A stretch of 64,000 nt of DNA from JAAOIF01 sp965217125 (GCA_965217125.1 OZ244244.1:1240001-1304000); one strand, 5' to 3'; counted from the first letter of the stretch, positions 16,760 to 25,528 are shown. Program-made: numbers and translations. Notes: generated from the letters alone by a model not told the origin.

Positions 16760-18550
16760 TTATTTCAAATATTTTTTGATATTTTGTTGGTGTTGTTGGT
16801 AGGTTTTTGCGAAGGCGTGGCTGCCGTCTTTTTTGGCAACGAAATATAGGCTGTCGCCATCGGCTGGGTGCATGGCGGCATGTAGGGAGGTGGCGCTGAC
16901 TGAGCTGATTGGGCCTGGTGGCAGGCCTTGATAGCGATAGGTGTTGTAGCGGCTGTTAAATTTTAAATCTTGCTTGCTGAGTGAGCCGCTATACTGTGCG
17001 CCTAAGGCATATACAACGGTTGGGTCGGTTTGTAGGCGCATACCTAATTGTAAGCGGCGCATAAATACGCCTGCAATTTTTGATTTTTCGGCGTTGTGTG
17101 CGGTTTCTTTTTCGATTAATGAGGCTAATATCAATGCTTGATTGGGAGTTTTAAGTTGTAGATTTTTTGCCCTGCCCTGCCATGCTGTTCGTAGTTTGTA
17201 TTGCATAATGCGATGCGCTCTTTTGAACACACTAAGCACGCTATCGCCAATATTAATATTGTAAGTATCAGGCCAAAAATAGCCTTCATACGGTTGTTGT
17301 GCGCCGCTTAGTTGCAGCGTTTTTTGGAAATTATTGGCTGATTTAAGCATGCTATTTTTGCTTAATTGTTGATAATAATCCAACATAGTTTGCCCTTCAA
17401 CCAAAGTGATTGTTCGATTAGCAACATTTGCTGAGGCAAAATCTTGCAATAGACGATTGATACTCATATTTGGACTAAGCTGATAATAACCGCGTTTTAA
17501 CTTGGCATCAACATTTAACAACTTTGCCAAAATAAAAGCGTAAGTGGCAGAGTGAATATAGCCTAAATCTTGCAAATCATTAGTAACTTGGTGAATATTT
17601 GCGCCAGCAGGAAGCTGATATATCAGCTGCTCGGCAATATTAACATCTTTCACCTGATAAACCCAAACACTGAGTAGCACGGCTAATAATGCCAATAATT
17701 TTGGAAAACGGCGTTTTAATTTAATGGTTTTGCTGTGCATTGGCAAGTTTAGCGAGTTTAAAAAAGCATAATTGATTTTATCGGTAATAGTATGCACAAT
17801 AAACGCCTGAGTGTTGATGTTATTGACAGATTTAATGCCAATCACACTGTTGCTAATAAACACTTCATCACATTCAAGCAGCTGTGGCAGGGACAATGTG
17901 CCGATCTCAACTTTTATAGCTAATTTGCCAGCCACCTCTAATATTGCGCTACGGCGTGTTCCTTGAATGCCGCAATTATCTAAATTTGGGGTTAATAGCA
18001 CGCCATTTTTAATGGCAAAAATATTCGCCTGAGTGGTGGAAACTACATTGCCATTAGCGCCTAACATAATGCACTCATCGCTGCGCATATTTGCCCTGGC
18101 AAGTATTTGTTCAAGACGATTGCAATGTTTGATATTGGATAATAATGGATTGCTACTATAGCCACTATCACAGGTGGTTAATGTATATTGGTGCGGTATT
18201 TTCTTGGGCATTTCTGAGACTATAACGATACGCACGGGTTTGATCTCAGGGCTAAAGCCATAGCCGCGTATGCTTTCACCACGAGAAAGTATGATTTTCA
18301 CCACAGCGCGGTCTAATTTGGCAATCAAAAGTGCTGCACGGATGTCTTTTAGCCATCGCCTTTCAGCGATAGTTGCGATTTTCAGTTGCTTACAACCTTG
18401 TTCTAACCTAGTAAAATGCGCATTCCAAAATAACAACTTATCCTTATCAACTACACAAGTTTCAAACAAGCCATCACCAAATTGGGTCAGACGATTAAAT
18501 ACACTGAGTTGGGATTGTTTTTTTCCGTTAATTAACACAACTTGCTTCAT
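16760..18550 (-). CDS. fused aminodeoxychorismate lyase (PabC) and endolytic transglycosylase (MltG)
   Basis: One 596-residue frame with two parts. Residues 1 to about 270 are a PLP fold-type IV enzyme like PabC: FNRLTQFGDGLFET, the catalytic lysine in LSNIKHCNRLEQILARAN, and GIQGTRRSAILEVA. PabC makes p-aminobenzoate for folate. Residues about 275-596 are MltG/YceG: a basic-flanked transmembrane helix (LALLAVLLSVWVYQV), a LysM-like region, YEGYFWPDTY, the catalytic glutamate in ASLIEKETA, RLQTDPTVVYALG and LPPGPISSV. MltG cuts new glycan strands and ends their elongation. In E. coli these are two adjacent genes, pabC-yceG. The join has no stop or frameshift; an internal ATG (about 17740) could give free MltG. 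Confidence 0.88.
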   Translation of the reverse strand: MKQVVLINGKKQSQLSVFNRLTQFGDGLFETCVVDKDKLLFWNAHFTRLEQGCKQLKIATIAERRWLKDIRAALLIAKLDRAVVKIILSRGESIRGYGFSPEIKPVRIVIVSEMPKKIPHQYTLTTCDSGYSSNPLLSNIKHCNRLEQILARANMRSDECIMLGANGNVVSTTQANIFAIKNGVLLTPNLDNCGIQGTRRSAILEVAGKLAIKVEIGTLSLPQLLECDEVFISNSVIGIKSVNNINTQAFIVHTITDKINYAFLNSLNLPMHSKTIKLKRRFPKLLALLAVLLSVWVYQVKDVNIAEQLIYQLPAGANIHQVTNDLQDLGYIHSATYAFILAKLLNVDAKLKRGYYQLSPNMSINRLLQDFASANVANRTITLVEGQTMLDYYQQLSKNSMLKSANNFQKTLQLSGAQQPYEGYFWPDTYNINIGDSVLSVFKRAHRIMQYKLRTAWQGRAKNLQLKTPNQALILASLIEKETAHNAEKSKIAGVFMRRLQLGMRLQTDPTVVYALGAQYSGSLSKQDLKFNSRYNTYRYQGLPPGPISSVSATSLHAAMHPADGDSLYFVAKKDGSHAFAKTYQQHQQNIKKYLK

Positions 18551-18599
18551 AGACTAATATTATAATTTATAAACATTTCACAAGGCGTTTATAATTATT

Positions 18600-19331
18600 A
18601 TGAAAAAAACTGTTTGGCAATTTGTTAAAAATCTAACTGATAGCGTTAAAGATTTAGCACCGATTATTGTCATCGTTGCTTTTTTTCAAATTGTTGTGCT
18701 ACAACAAAATATTCCTAATTTAGGCAATATTATTATTGGCACGCTATTTGTTTTGCTTGGCCTTACCTTATTTGTGTATGGGCTGAAGTTGGGTTTGTTC
18801 CCTATTGGCGAGACTTTGGCGCATTCCTTTGTAAAAAAAGGCTCACTGTTTTGGCTATTGATATTTGCTTTTGCGTTGGGATTTGGCACTGTAATGGCAG
18901 AACCAGCGCTGATTGCTGTGGCCAATGAAGCTGCAAATGTGGCACGATTAGGAGGTTTAATAACAACACAGGATGATTTTAGTAATTACGCACAAAATTT
19001 GCGTTTTACCGTTGCTTTTTCAGTCGGCTTGGCAGTTGTTATCGGCGTGCTTAGAATTTTAAAAAACTGGCCGCTACAATATCTTATTATTAGTGGTTAT
19101 TCGCTGGTAATCATCATCACTTTTTTTGCACCAGATTTTATTATTGGTATTGCTTATGATTCTGGCGGAGTTACTACCAGCACCATTACCGTGCCGTTAC
19201 TAACCGCACTCGGTGTCGGGCTGGCTAGTAGTATTCGTGGGCGTAATCCGCTGACTGATGGTTTTGGGATGATTGCCTTAGCAGCGTTATTGCCTATTAT
19301 CGCGGTGTTGTTATTTGGGACTTTGCAATGA
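18600..19331 (+). CDS. DUF1538 membrane protein, first copy
   Basis: 243 residues with about six to seven hydrophobic helices. Family landmarks are FGTVMAEPALIAVANEA near residue 100 and YDSGGVTTSTITVPLLTALG followed by SIRGRNPLTDGFGMIA at the C-terminus. The protein next to it repeats the same plan; in many bacteria the two halves are one protein of about 500 residues. The conserved acidic and glycine-threonine motifs inside membrane segments suggest transport, but no substrate is known to me. It overlaps the second copy by 4 bases (ATGA) and starts 49 bases from the divergent pabC-mltG frame. Confidence 0.88.
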   Translation: MKKTVWQFVKNLTDSVKDLAPIIVIVAFFQIVVLQQNIPNLGNIIIGTLFVLLGLTLFVYGLKLGLFPIGETLAHSFVKKGSLFWLLIFAFALGFGTVMAEPALIAVANEAANVARLGGLITTQDDFSNYAQNLRFTVAFSVGLAVVIGVLRILKNWPLQYLIISGYSLVIIITFFAPDFIIGIAYDSGGVTTSTITVPLLTALGVGLASSIRGRNPLTDGFGMIALAALLPIIAVLLFGTLQ

Positions 19332-20083
19332 ATATACTAAATCCATTAATCAATATGTTTTGGGATGTGATGCCGATTGCATTAGTATTGTTTGGCTTTC
19401 AAACTATCATTTTAAAACAAAAAATTCCGCACTTAAAAAATATTATAATTGGTTTTATATTAGTATGGATAGGGCTAACATTATTTATTGTTGGCTTAGA
19501 AAAAGCCTTGTTTCCATTAGGAAAATTAATGGCTGACCAATTAACTTCAGTTGATTTTATTGGCCATTCTAATCCTGGTTGGGGGAGTTATTATTGGGTT
19601 TATATTTTTGCTGCTTGTATTGGTTTTGCTACTACTATTGCTGAGCCTTCACTGTTAGCAGTAGCAATCAAAGCCAACCAAGTATCTGGTGGTTTTATTA
19701 AAGTATGGCCGCTGCGTATTACTGTGGCAATTGGTGTGGCAATTGGTGTGGCAATTGGTAGTTTTCGTATTGTTGCTGGGATGCCAATACATTATTTTAT
19801 TATCGCCGGTTATTCAGTAGTGCTGATACAGACTTACTTTGCACCCAAAAATATCATTGCTTTGGCTTATGATACTGGCGGGGTAACCACCTCAACTGTT
19901 ACTGTGCCTTTGGTAACTGCATTAGGTTTAGGGCTTGCCAGCACTATTGAGGGCAGAAATCCGCTGATTGACGGCTTTGGGCTAATTGCTTTTGCTTCAC
20001 TGTTCCCGATTATTAGTGTTATGGCGTATATCCAACTTAGCCATTTTTTTAACAACGAAGAAGTAGATACAAGATTAAAATAA
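19328..20083 (+). CDS. DUF1538 membrane protein, second copy
   Basis: 251 residues, paralogous to the preceding protein: FATTIAEPSLLAVAIKANQV and YDTGGVTTSTVTVPLVTALG with TIEGRNPLIDGFGLIA. The two probably form a heteromeric membrane complex equivalent to the single two-repeat protein of other species. A short in-frame triplication of GTGGCAATTG-type DNA around 19730-19760 gives the text AIGVAIGVAIGS. It is followed after 15 bases by a PII-like gene, so its activity may be controlled by that protein. Confidence 0.88.
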   Translation: MNILNPLINMFWDVMPIALVLFGFQTIILKQKIPHLKNIIIGFILVWIGLTLFIVGLEKALFPLGKLMADQLTSVDFIGHSNPGWGSYYWVYIFAACIGFATTIAEPSLLAVAIKANQVSGGFIKVWPLRITVAIGVAIGVAIGSFRIVAGMPIHYFIIAGYSVVLIQTYFAPKNIIALAYDTGGVTTSTVTVPLVTALGLGLASTIEGRNPLIDGFGLIAFASLFPIISVMAYIQLSHFFNNEEVDTRLK

Positions 20084-20098
20084 CAAACAGGAGGAATT

Positions 20099-20449
20099 AT
20101 GCATTTCAAACTAATCATCGCCTTTGTTGATAGCGATAAAACTGAGAACATTCTTAAAGCCGCTAGGCAAGAAGGTGCAACTGGATCAACTATCATATCT
20201 CAAGCCAGAGGTGAAGGGCTTGAACACACAAAAACATTTTTAGGTCTCAACCTTGAAACCCCAAGAGATGTATTATTATTACTGGTAGAACAACATCTTG
20301 CTAGGGCGATTTTAGAAAGTGTTGCGCAAGCGGGCGATTTTGAAAACAATTCGCAAGAAGGTATCGCCTTTCAAATTGATGTAGAAGATGCGCTTGGCGT
20401 ATTGCATCAAATAGAAGCATTAGAAACCACCGTGGAGGAAAAATTATGA
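20099..20449 (+). CDS. PII-like signal protein linked to DUF1538
   Basis: 116 residues with the ferredoxin-like PII fold pattern: KLIIAFVDSDKTENILKAAR, EGATGSTIISQARGEGL, a loop near residues 38-48 in place of the T-loop, DVLLLLVEQHLARAILESV, and GIAFQIDVEDALGV at the end. Classical GlnB features (the uridylylated tyrosine) are absent. PII-like proteins bind small nucleotides or anions and gate a partner transporter. A strong ribosome-binding site (AGGAGG) lies about 5 bases before the ATG, so this subunit may be made in excess of the membrane parts. It overlaps the CBS gene by 4 bases. Confidence 0.85.
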   Translation: MHFKLIIAFVDSDKTENILKAARQEGATGSTIISQARGEGLEHTKTFLGLNLETPRDVLLLLVEQHLARAILESVAQAGDFENNSQEGIAFQIDVEDALGVLHQIEALETTVEEKL

Positions 20450-20856
20450 AAAACAATACACAAAAAACCCCAATATTAGTTAAAGATGTAATGTGGACAC
20501 AGGTCGATATTGTTGATAGCAAATGCACTGTGCAAAATGCTTTGAACGATATGCAACACAAAAAAACCAAGATGTTATTGGTTGATAAATCTCATGAGTT
20601 TGATGAATATGGCGTGGTGCTTATTGCTGATATTGCGTCCAAAGTAATCGCTAAAGACCGTGCATTAGACCGTATTAATGTCTATGAAATTATGAACAAA
20701 CCAGCCATCTCTGTGCATCCTGATATGGAGATTCGCTATTGCGCAAGGCTGCTAACACGCCTTAGTTTATCGCGTTGCCCAGTATTAGATAACGGCAAAA
20801 TTGTTGGCGTGGTAAGTCTAACCAGCATCGTCTTTAACGGCTTGAGAATTATGTAG
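20446..20856 (+). CDS. CBS-domain protein of the DUF1538 operon
   Basis: 136 residues forming a pair of CBS domains and nothing else: VKDVMWTQVDIVDSKCTVQN ... KTKMLLVDKSHEFDEYGVV, then VYEIMNKPAISVHPDMEI ... LSRCPVLDNGKIVGVVSLTS. CBS pairs bind adenine nucleotides and report energy state. The ATGA overlap with the PII-like gene places it in the same operon, so two nucleotide-type sensors accompany the two membrane proteins. No enzymatic domain is attached. Confidence 0.9.
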   Translation: MKNNTQKTPILVKDVMWTQVDIVDSKCTVQNALNDMQHKKTKMLLVDKSHEFDEYGVVLIADIASKVIAKDRALDRINVYEIMNKPAISVHPDMEIRYCARLLTRLSLSRCPVLDNGKIVGVVSLTSIVFNGLRIM

Positions 20857-20951
20857 CGTTAATTAAATATATTAGAAAATTAGCATATAGTGATATATTT
20901 TAAGACCTAAATCTATTAAAATTTTGGCTTTAACAATCAAACAGTAAAAAA

Positions 20952-21566
20952 ATGAGCATTATAAATATAGTTAAGTGGATATTAATCATAATAGGTGCTA
21001 TCAGCGTTTATTATGGCACGATGTTGCAATTCAAATATGGCGTAACCAGCAAAATTATCAGCGAAGTCATATCTCCAACTCTGCATCCTGATGCAATGGA
21101 AAAAGTCTATATGCCAATGACTAATAGATTATTAGATACAGGCGATATTACTATGGCATCTATTGTGCGGGTTAAAGTGGCTGATGATGTATCAAATTCA
21201 GATGTTGAAGAAGCTATGGAAAGTATTGCTACTGATGAAGGTATTCGCTCAGTAGGCACGCTACCACTCTCAGAAATGGTTGAGTTACAAACTGCTAAAG
21301 AGCAAAGATTTTTAAAAATCTATCAATATTGCTCACCAAGAACAGCGATGCTTATGGTCGATCATTCCGATGCATTCTCAGCATACTTACCTTGTCGCAT
21401 CGCTTTAATTGAAGACAAATCAGGCCAAAGATGGCTGTACACCTTAGATATGGACTTTATGATTTATGGCGGTGCGCCTTTGCCAGCACACTTACTTAAA
21501 AAAGCCTTAGAAGTTAAACGCGTTATTACTGCCATCCAATTAGGCGGCAGCGCAGGCAACTTCTAA
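20952..21566 (+). CDS. DUF302 domain protein with N-terminal membrane anchor
   Basis: 204 residues. One N-terminal transmembrane helix (residues about 7-27) and then a DUF302-type domain with CSPRTAMLMVDHSDAFSAYL and CRIALIEDKSGQRWLYTLDM. DUF302 proteins are common in sulfur-oxidising bacteria, but their reaction is unknown to me. It lies 95 bases after the DUF1538 operon on the same strand. That gap is AT-rich and could hold its own promoter, so membership in the operon is uncertain. Confidence 0.8.
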   Translation: MSIINIVKWILIIIGAISVYYGTMLQFKYGVTSKIISEVISPTLHPDAMEKVYMPMTNRLLDTGDITMASIVRVKVADDVSNSDVEEAMESIATDEGIRSVGTLPLSEMVELQTAKEQRFLKIYQYCSPRTAMLMVDHSDAFSAYLPCRIALIEDKSGQRWLYTLDMDFMIYGGAPLPAHLLKKALEVKRVITAIQLGGSAGNF

Positions 21567-21594
21567 AAATGGCACTATGCGGCAACCCTATTTT

Positions 21595-22908
21595 TTAGCT
21601 TTGATTCAAAATATATTGGGTTAATAAAGGCACGGGGCGGCCTGTTGCGCCCTTGTCTTTGCCGCTAATCCAGGCTGTGCCGGCAATGTCTAAATGTGCC
21701 CAGCGATAATCTTTGGTAAATCGTGCTAAAAAACAAGCGGCAGTAACGCTACCTGCGGCGTGACCGCCAATATTTGCCATATCGGCAAAATTAGATTTTA
21801 GTTGCTCGTCATATTCCTCTCCGATGGGTAATTGCCATACGCCGTCCAATGAGGTTTTAGCCGCGGCAATAATATCATCTGCCAACTCTTGATTGTTACT
21901 CATCAAGCCCGTGTTATGTTTGCCTAATGCGATAACCACCGCGCCCGTCAAAGTGGCAACATCAATCACTACTTTAGGATTAAAACGCTTAACATAAGTT
22001 AGTGCATCACACAAAATCAAACGCCCTTCTGCATCGGTATTGAGAATTTCAATGCTCTGCCCAGACATACTTTTAACCACATCACCGGGCTTTGAAGCAT
22101 TATGTGCTGGCATATTTTCAACCGCTGGCAGCACCACAGTTAAATTAATCTTTGGCTTTAGCTGTGCAATTGCGCGCATCACGCCTAATACTGAAGCGCC
22201 GCCGCACATATCATATTTCATCTCGTCCATTGCCTCGCCCGGCTTGAGAGAAATACCGCCAGAATCAAAGGTAACACCCTTACCAACCAATACAATCGGT
22301 TTAGCATTTTTATCGCCCTGATAGTGCAAACTAATGAGTTTTGGCGGCTCGATTGAGCCTTTAGATACTGATAATAACGAACCCATGCCTAATTTTTGCA
22401 TATCTGCTTGTTCTAAAACCGTGCATTCAAGCGCAAATTCTTGTGCCAAAGATTGCGCACTTTGTGCCAAATAATTAGGCGTGCAAATATTAGACGGCAT
22501 ATCCCCTAATTTTCTTGCGAATGCCATACCTTGTGCAATCGCTAAGCCTTGTTGGATTTCTAAAGCATTGCCGCTGTCAAATCCAATGCTTTGTAGCGGG
22601 TTTTGTTTAGGTTTATCCAGCCCTGTTTTATGCACTTGATAATCATAATTCTGCATCGTTTGCACGACAATAGCGACAAAATTATCCACTGGTAATACCT
22701 GTAAAAACAAGCTCTCAATATTGAATTTATTGGCAGTTTGTGCCAAAGTTATACTGAGTTTCTTCACCATTTTTGCATCAGGCTTGCTGTCGCCTAAACC
22801 AATATTTAATTGATTATTTTGTATGCGCACCGCATTTAATTCTAATTTTTCAACAAACACTACTTGTGTTTGCTTATTTTCTGGCTTATTAATAATTTTA
22901 AATTTCAT
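21595..22908 (-). CDS. pepA: leucyl aminopeptidase (M17)
   Basis: Two-metal exopeptidase that removes N-terminal residues; in E. coli PepA also binds DNA at cer and carAB. The catalytic domain is complete: GKGVTFDSGGISLKPG, MKYDMCGGASVLG, LPAVENMPAHNASKPGDV, the M17 signature NTDAEGRLILCDAL, and DVATLTGAVVIALG. At about 437 residues it is shorter than E. coli PepA (503), mainly in the N-terminal DNA-binding-type domain. I chose the ATG at 22908; a TTG three codons upstream is the alternative. It is divergent from the DsbC-like gene. Confidence 0.93.
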   Translation of the reverse strand: MKFKIINKPENKQTQVVFVEKLELNAVRIQNNQLNIGLGDSKPDAKMVKKLSITLAQTANKFNIESLFLQVLPVDNFVAIVVQTMQNYDYQVHKTGLDKPKQNPLQSIGFDSGNALEIQQGLAIAQGMAFARKLGDMPSNICTPNYLAQSAQSLAQEFALECTVLEQADMQKLGMGSLLSVSKGSIEPPKLISLHYQGDKNAKPIVLVGKGVTFDSGGISLKPGEAMDEMKYDMCGGASVLGVMRAIAQLKPKINLTVVLPAVENMPAHNASKPGDVVKSMSGQSIEILNTDAEGRLILCDALTYVKRFNPKVVIDVATLTGAVVIALGKHNTGLMSNNQELADDIIAAAKTSLDGVWQLPIGEEYDEQLKSNFADMANIGGHAAGSVTAACFLARFTKDYRWAHLDIAGTAWISGKDKGATGRPVPLLTQYILNQS

Positions 22909-22936
22909 ATTTTGCAACCTTGTTTTTTAAAATGCG

Positions 22937-22942
22937 TATAAT
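22937..22942 (+). promoter_or_regulatory. probable -10 box for the DsbC-like gene
   Basis: TGCGTATAAT ends 28 bases before the ATG at 22971. The same GCGTATAAT string recurs before ppiB, rplU and clpA in this window, which supports a housekeeping promoter. Confidence 0.5.
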
Positions 22943-22970
22943 TTTAACACCTAATACCTCAATTAAAATT

Positions 22971-23693
22971 ATGTTTAAAAAAATACTATTTACCATTATT
23001 TTCATCAGCACTCAATTAATGGCTGATAGCGCTGTTAATAAAGACAGTATTATCAAAAATCTAACACCATTCTTTGGCAAAATTAATACTAATGATATTA
23101 GCAAAACCCCTTTTGAAGGCGTTTATGAAGTGCTATTACGCTCGCCTATTAGGTCGGTTTTAGTCTCAAATAATGGTCGTTACCTTATTCAGGGCGATGT
23201 TATTGACTTGAATATTAGGCAAAAAATGTCATCCAGCGCGGCTAATATACTGAAAAAAGCATTGATTAGCAACATTGACGATAAGGACAAAATCATCTTT
23301 AAAGCTAAAAATGAAAAATACATTGTTAATGCTTTTACTGATGTAGATTGTCCTTTTTGCAGAAAATTACACGCCGAAATACCTGCTATGAACAAACTCG
23401 GCATTACCGTTAAATACCTTGCTTCGCCCCTAGCACAGTTACATCCTCAGGCACAAAGTAAAATGGAGAAAATTTGGTGTGCGGCTGACAAAGTTGAGGC
23501 GATGGATAAATACAAAAAATACAGCATCATACCTAATTCAAAAAAATGTAAAAACCCGGTTGCCGCCCAACTAAAAATCGCCGCCCAACTTGGCGTTACT
23601 GGCACTCCCGCTATTTTTCTAACAAATGGCGAACACATCCCCGGTTATTTGGCAGCAAATAGGTTATTAGAAACACTTGAGAACACAAAATAA
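22971..23693 (+). CDS. DsbC-type periplasmic disulfide isomerase
   Basis: About 240 residues from the ATG at 22971, which gives a clean signal peptide (MFKKILFTIIFISTQLMA, cleaved before DS). An ATG-like start at 22920 would bury the signal, so I reject it. The thioredoxin-fold part has the active site CPFC followed by RKLH, the cis-proline loop TGTPAIF, and GYLAANRLLETL at the end. An N-terminal dimerisation region precedes it, as in DsbC. The extra cysteine pair (WCAADK ... KCKNP) matches the structural disulfide of DsbC. It overlaps the start of rsmB by 17 bases. Confidence 0.88.
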   Translation: MFKKILFTIIFISTQLMADSAVNKDSIIKNLTPFFGKINTNDISKTPFEGVYEVLLRSPIRSVLVSNNGRYLIQGDVIDLNIRQKMSSSAANILKKALISNIDDKDKIIFKAKNEKYIVNAFTDVDCPFCRKLHAEIPAMNKLGITVKYLASPLAQLHPQAQSKMEKIWCAADKVEAMDKYKKYSIIPNSKKCKNPVAAQLKIAAQLGVTGTPAIFLTNGEHIPGYLAANRLLETLENTK

Positions 23694-24924
23694 TCATTCA
23701 TCCAGGGCCGTTGCCTTAGAGGCAATTTGCTCAGTTGTTTTAGCAAAAAAATCACTCTCTAACTTCGACTTTCCTACAACTAATGATGCACCAATAATTA
23801 AGGCGCTGACTTTTGGCACTATCCGTTTTTATCACCAGCTTAATGATATTGTTACTCATCTGCTGAAACATTCACTTAAAAAAGCAGATTTAGACATTCA
23901 TTGCCTACTGTTATTAGGCGCATATCAAATTTTGCATAGTAATACTGCGCCGCATGCTTGTATTTTTGAAAGCGTTGAGCTGACACATACGCTCAATAAA
24001 TCTTGGGCTAGGGGGTTGGTAAATGCAATCCTTAGAAAAATTCAAAACGATAAAGAAAAATACCAGCAACAAAGGCACTACGCCCACCCTACTTGGTTAA
24101 TAAAGAAAATCAAACAATATTACCCTCATCATTTTGAACAAATATTGACCCAGAATAACACCCAAGCACCGATGACTTTGCGCATCCATCCGCAGTATAA
24201 TTCTGACCCGCGTTTTAATGGCGAAAAAATCGATATTGCGCCGCAAGCAAGGGTTTTAAACCAAGCAATCAATGTGGCTGATTTACCAGAGTTTGAGCAA
24301 GGCTCGTGTTTTGTGCAAGATGCCTCAGCGCAACTTGCTGGAGCTTTACTTAACCCTAAAAATACCGATTTAATATTAGATGCTTGTTGCGCCCCTGGTG
24401 GTAAAACCACCCATCTAAGCGAGTTAGCGCCAAAATCAACCATCATTGCATTAGATAAAAATACACAAAGGCTAAAAAAAGTTAAGCAAAATATCGATCG
24501 ATTTGCCATTAAAAATATCAAGCTATTGCACGGCAGTGCGCAAGTTCAAGATTGGTGGGATGGTGTATTATTTGATAAGATTTTGCTTGATGCACCTTGC
24601 TCAGCCACCGGTGTTATTCGTCGCCACCCTGATATTAAACTGTTGCACAAACCCAAAGATATAAGGACTTTGGTAGCATTGCAAAAACAAATGTTAAACA
24701 ATCTATGGCAGATGTTAAAAGCTAATGGGGTGCTTTTGTATGCTACTTGCTCCATTCTAAAAACTGAAAATGAGATGCAAATAGCTGATTTTTTAAACCA
24801 CCATCAAGATGCGCTCGAAGAAAAAATCAATTTAGACTGGGGCATTAAAACCTCTATTGGCAAGCAACAACTCCCGCAGCAGAATTTTGATGGTTTTTAC
24901 TACGCCAAAATTATCAAGCGCTAA
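23677..24924 (+). CDS. rsmB: 16S rRNA m5C967 methyltransferase
   Basis: Methylates C967 of 16S rRNA. The 415-residue protein has an N-terminal NusB-like RNA-binding domain (RAVALEAICSVVLAK ... LTFGTIRFYHQL) and a C-terminal SAM domain with DACCAPGGKTTHLSEL, ILLDAPCSATGVIRRHPDIK and LYATCSILKTENE; the two cysteines of the PC and TC motifs are the catalytic pair. The start is TTG at 23677, inside the preceding gene. Its last 12 codons are duplicated 656 bases downstream, on the far side of hicAB. In E. coli rsmB follows fmt and def; here def is elsewhere. Confidence 0.93.
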   Translation: MRTQNNHSSRAVALEAICSVVLAKKSLSNFDFPTTNDAPIIKALTFGTIRFYHQLNDIVTHLLKHSLKKADLDIHCLLLLGAYQILHSNTAPHACIFESVELTHTLNKSWARGLVNAILRKIQNDKEKYQQQRHYAHPTWLIKKIKQYYPHHFEQILTQNNTQAPMTLRIHPQYNSDPRFNGEKIDIAPQARVLNQAINVADLPEFEQGSCFVQDASAQLAGALLNPKNTDLILDACCAPGGKTTHLSELAPKSTIIALDKNTQRLKKVKQNIDRFAIKNIKLLHGSAQVQDWWDGVLFDKILLDAPCSATGVIRRHPDIKLLHKPKDIRTLVALQKQMLNNLWQMLKANGVLLYATCSILKTENEMQIADFLNHHQDALEEKINLDWGIKTSIGKQQLPQQNFDGFYYAKIIKR

Positions 24925-24926
24925 AC
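24890..24926. repeat. 37-bp direct repeat, left copy (rsmB 3' end)
   Basis: Begins ATGGTTTTTACTACGCC and ends with the rsmB stop plus AC. It matches 25546-25582 in 36 of 37 bases (C at 24919, T at 25575). The pair brackets hicAB exactly like a target or attachment-site duplication. Confidence 0.95.
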
Positions 24927-25247
24927 ACCGCAACCTATAATCATAGAATCTATTGCAAATGTATTTAATGATTTATTAAGTTGTTTGGATTTATCACTCA
25001 CCATTGCGTGTTGGATTGGTGTCATACGCACCATAAATTTACCTGAAAATTGCTTTTCAGGTAGCGTGTTTAGTTTTTCACAAGTTTCTAAATAATGCGC
25101 TATACTTAATTTAAAATTACGCTCTAATTCTATCGCATTTTTGCCATGAAAAGCAATACGTGTTTTAATACCTGCAATTGTGCCAACAAAAATTTTATCC
25201 ACTTCGTCAAACTCTATTGTCGCTCTATATCCTTGATAACTTAACAT
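24921..25247 (-). CDS. hicB: HicB-family antitoxin
   Basis: 108 residues. The N-terminal partial RNase H-like HicB fold (YQGYRATIEFDEVDKIFVGT, FHGKNAIELERNFKLSI) is followed by a ribbon-helix-helix-like C-terminus (GKFMVRMTPIQHAMV ... LNTFAIDSMI). It would bind and neutralise the upstream toxin and repress the operon. Its stop codon CTA/TAG overlaps the convergent rsmB stop inside the left 37-bp repeat, so the repeat supplies part of both genes. It overlaps the toxin gene by one base. Confidence 0.88.
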   Translation of the reverse strand: MLSYQGYRATIEFDEVDKIFVGTIAGIKTRIAFHGKNAIELERNFKLSIAHYLETCEKLNTLPEKQFSGKFMVRMTPIQHAMVSDKSKQLNKSLNTFAIDSMIIGCGV

Positions 25248-25498
25248 TATTTAATCCCCAAATCTTTTAAAAATTCGCGCACATATTTTATTCTGTATAT
25301 TAACGCCTCTTTATTTGGATGCGGTCTGTGTATTTCAAGCCTAACTTTATCTTTAATAAAAGTTACCAATGAACCCTTTCCCTCAATAACAACCACACCT
25401 ATAGAAATCAACAAAAACTCAATTTTTCGCCATTCAATATTGCCGTTTATTGGGTTTTTATATATTAAATTTAGCGTCTTTTTATTTTTGTTATTCAC
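25247..25498 (-). CDS. hicA: HicA-family mRNA interferase toxin (variant)
   Basis: 83 residues from a GTG at 25498; an ATG at 25534 lies inside the presumed operator and is less likely. Family text is TLNLIYKNPINGNIEWRKIE, VVIEGKGSLVTF, EIHRPHP and VREFLKDLGI. Classical HicA has a catalytic histidine in a GSH motif; this subgroup has GKGS, with another histidine in HRPHP, so the catalytic residue is uncertain. The toxin precedes the antitoxin, the usual HicAB order. The whole locus is a 656-base insert between rsmB and lon. Confidence 0.8.
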   Translation of the reverse strand: MNNKNKKTLNLIYKNPINGNIEWRKIEFLLISIGVVVIEGKGSLVTFIKDKVRLEIHRPHPNKEALIYRIKYVREFLKDLGIK

Positions 25499-25506
25499 AA
25501 GTTTAT

Positions 25507-25528
25507 GATACCATAAAGATACCATAAA
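25507..25528. promoter_or_regulatory. two 11-bp direct repeats, probable hicAB operator
   Basis: GATACCATAAA occurs twice back to back (25507-25517 and 25518-25528), one helical turn apart, directly before the hicA GTG. On the minus strand it contains TATGGTATCAT, a possible -10 region. Spacing and place fit autoregulation by the HicB ribbon-helix-helix. Confidence 0.6.
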
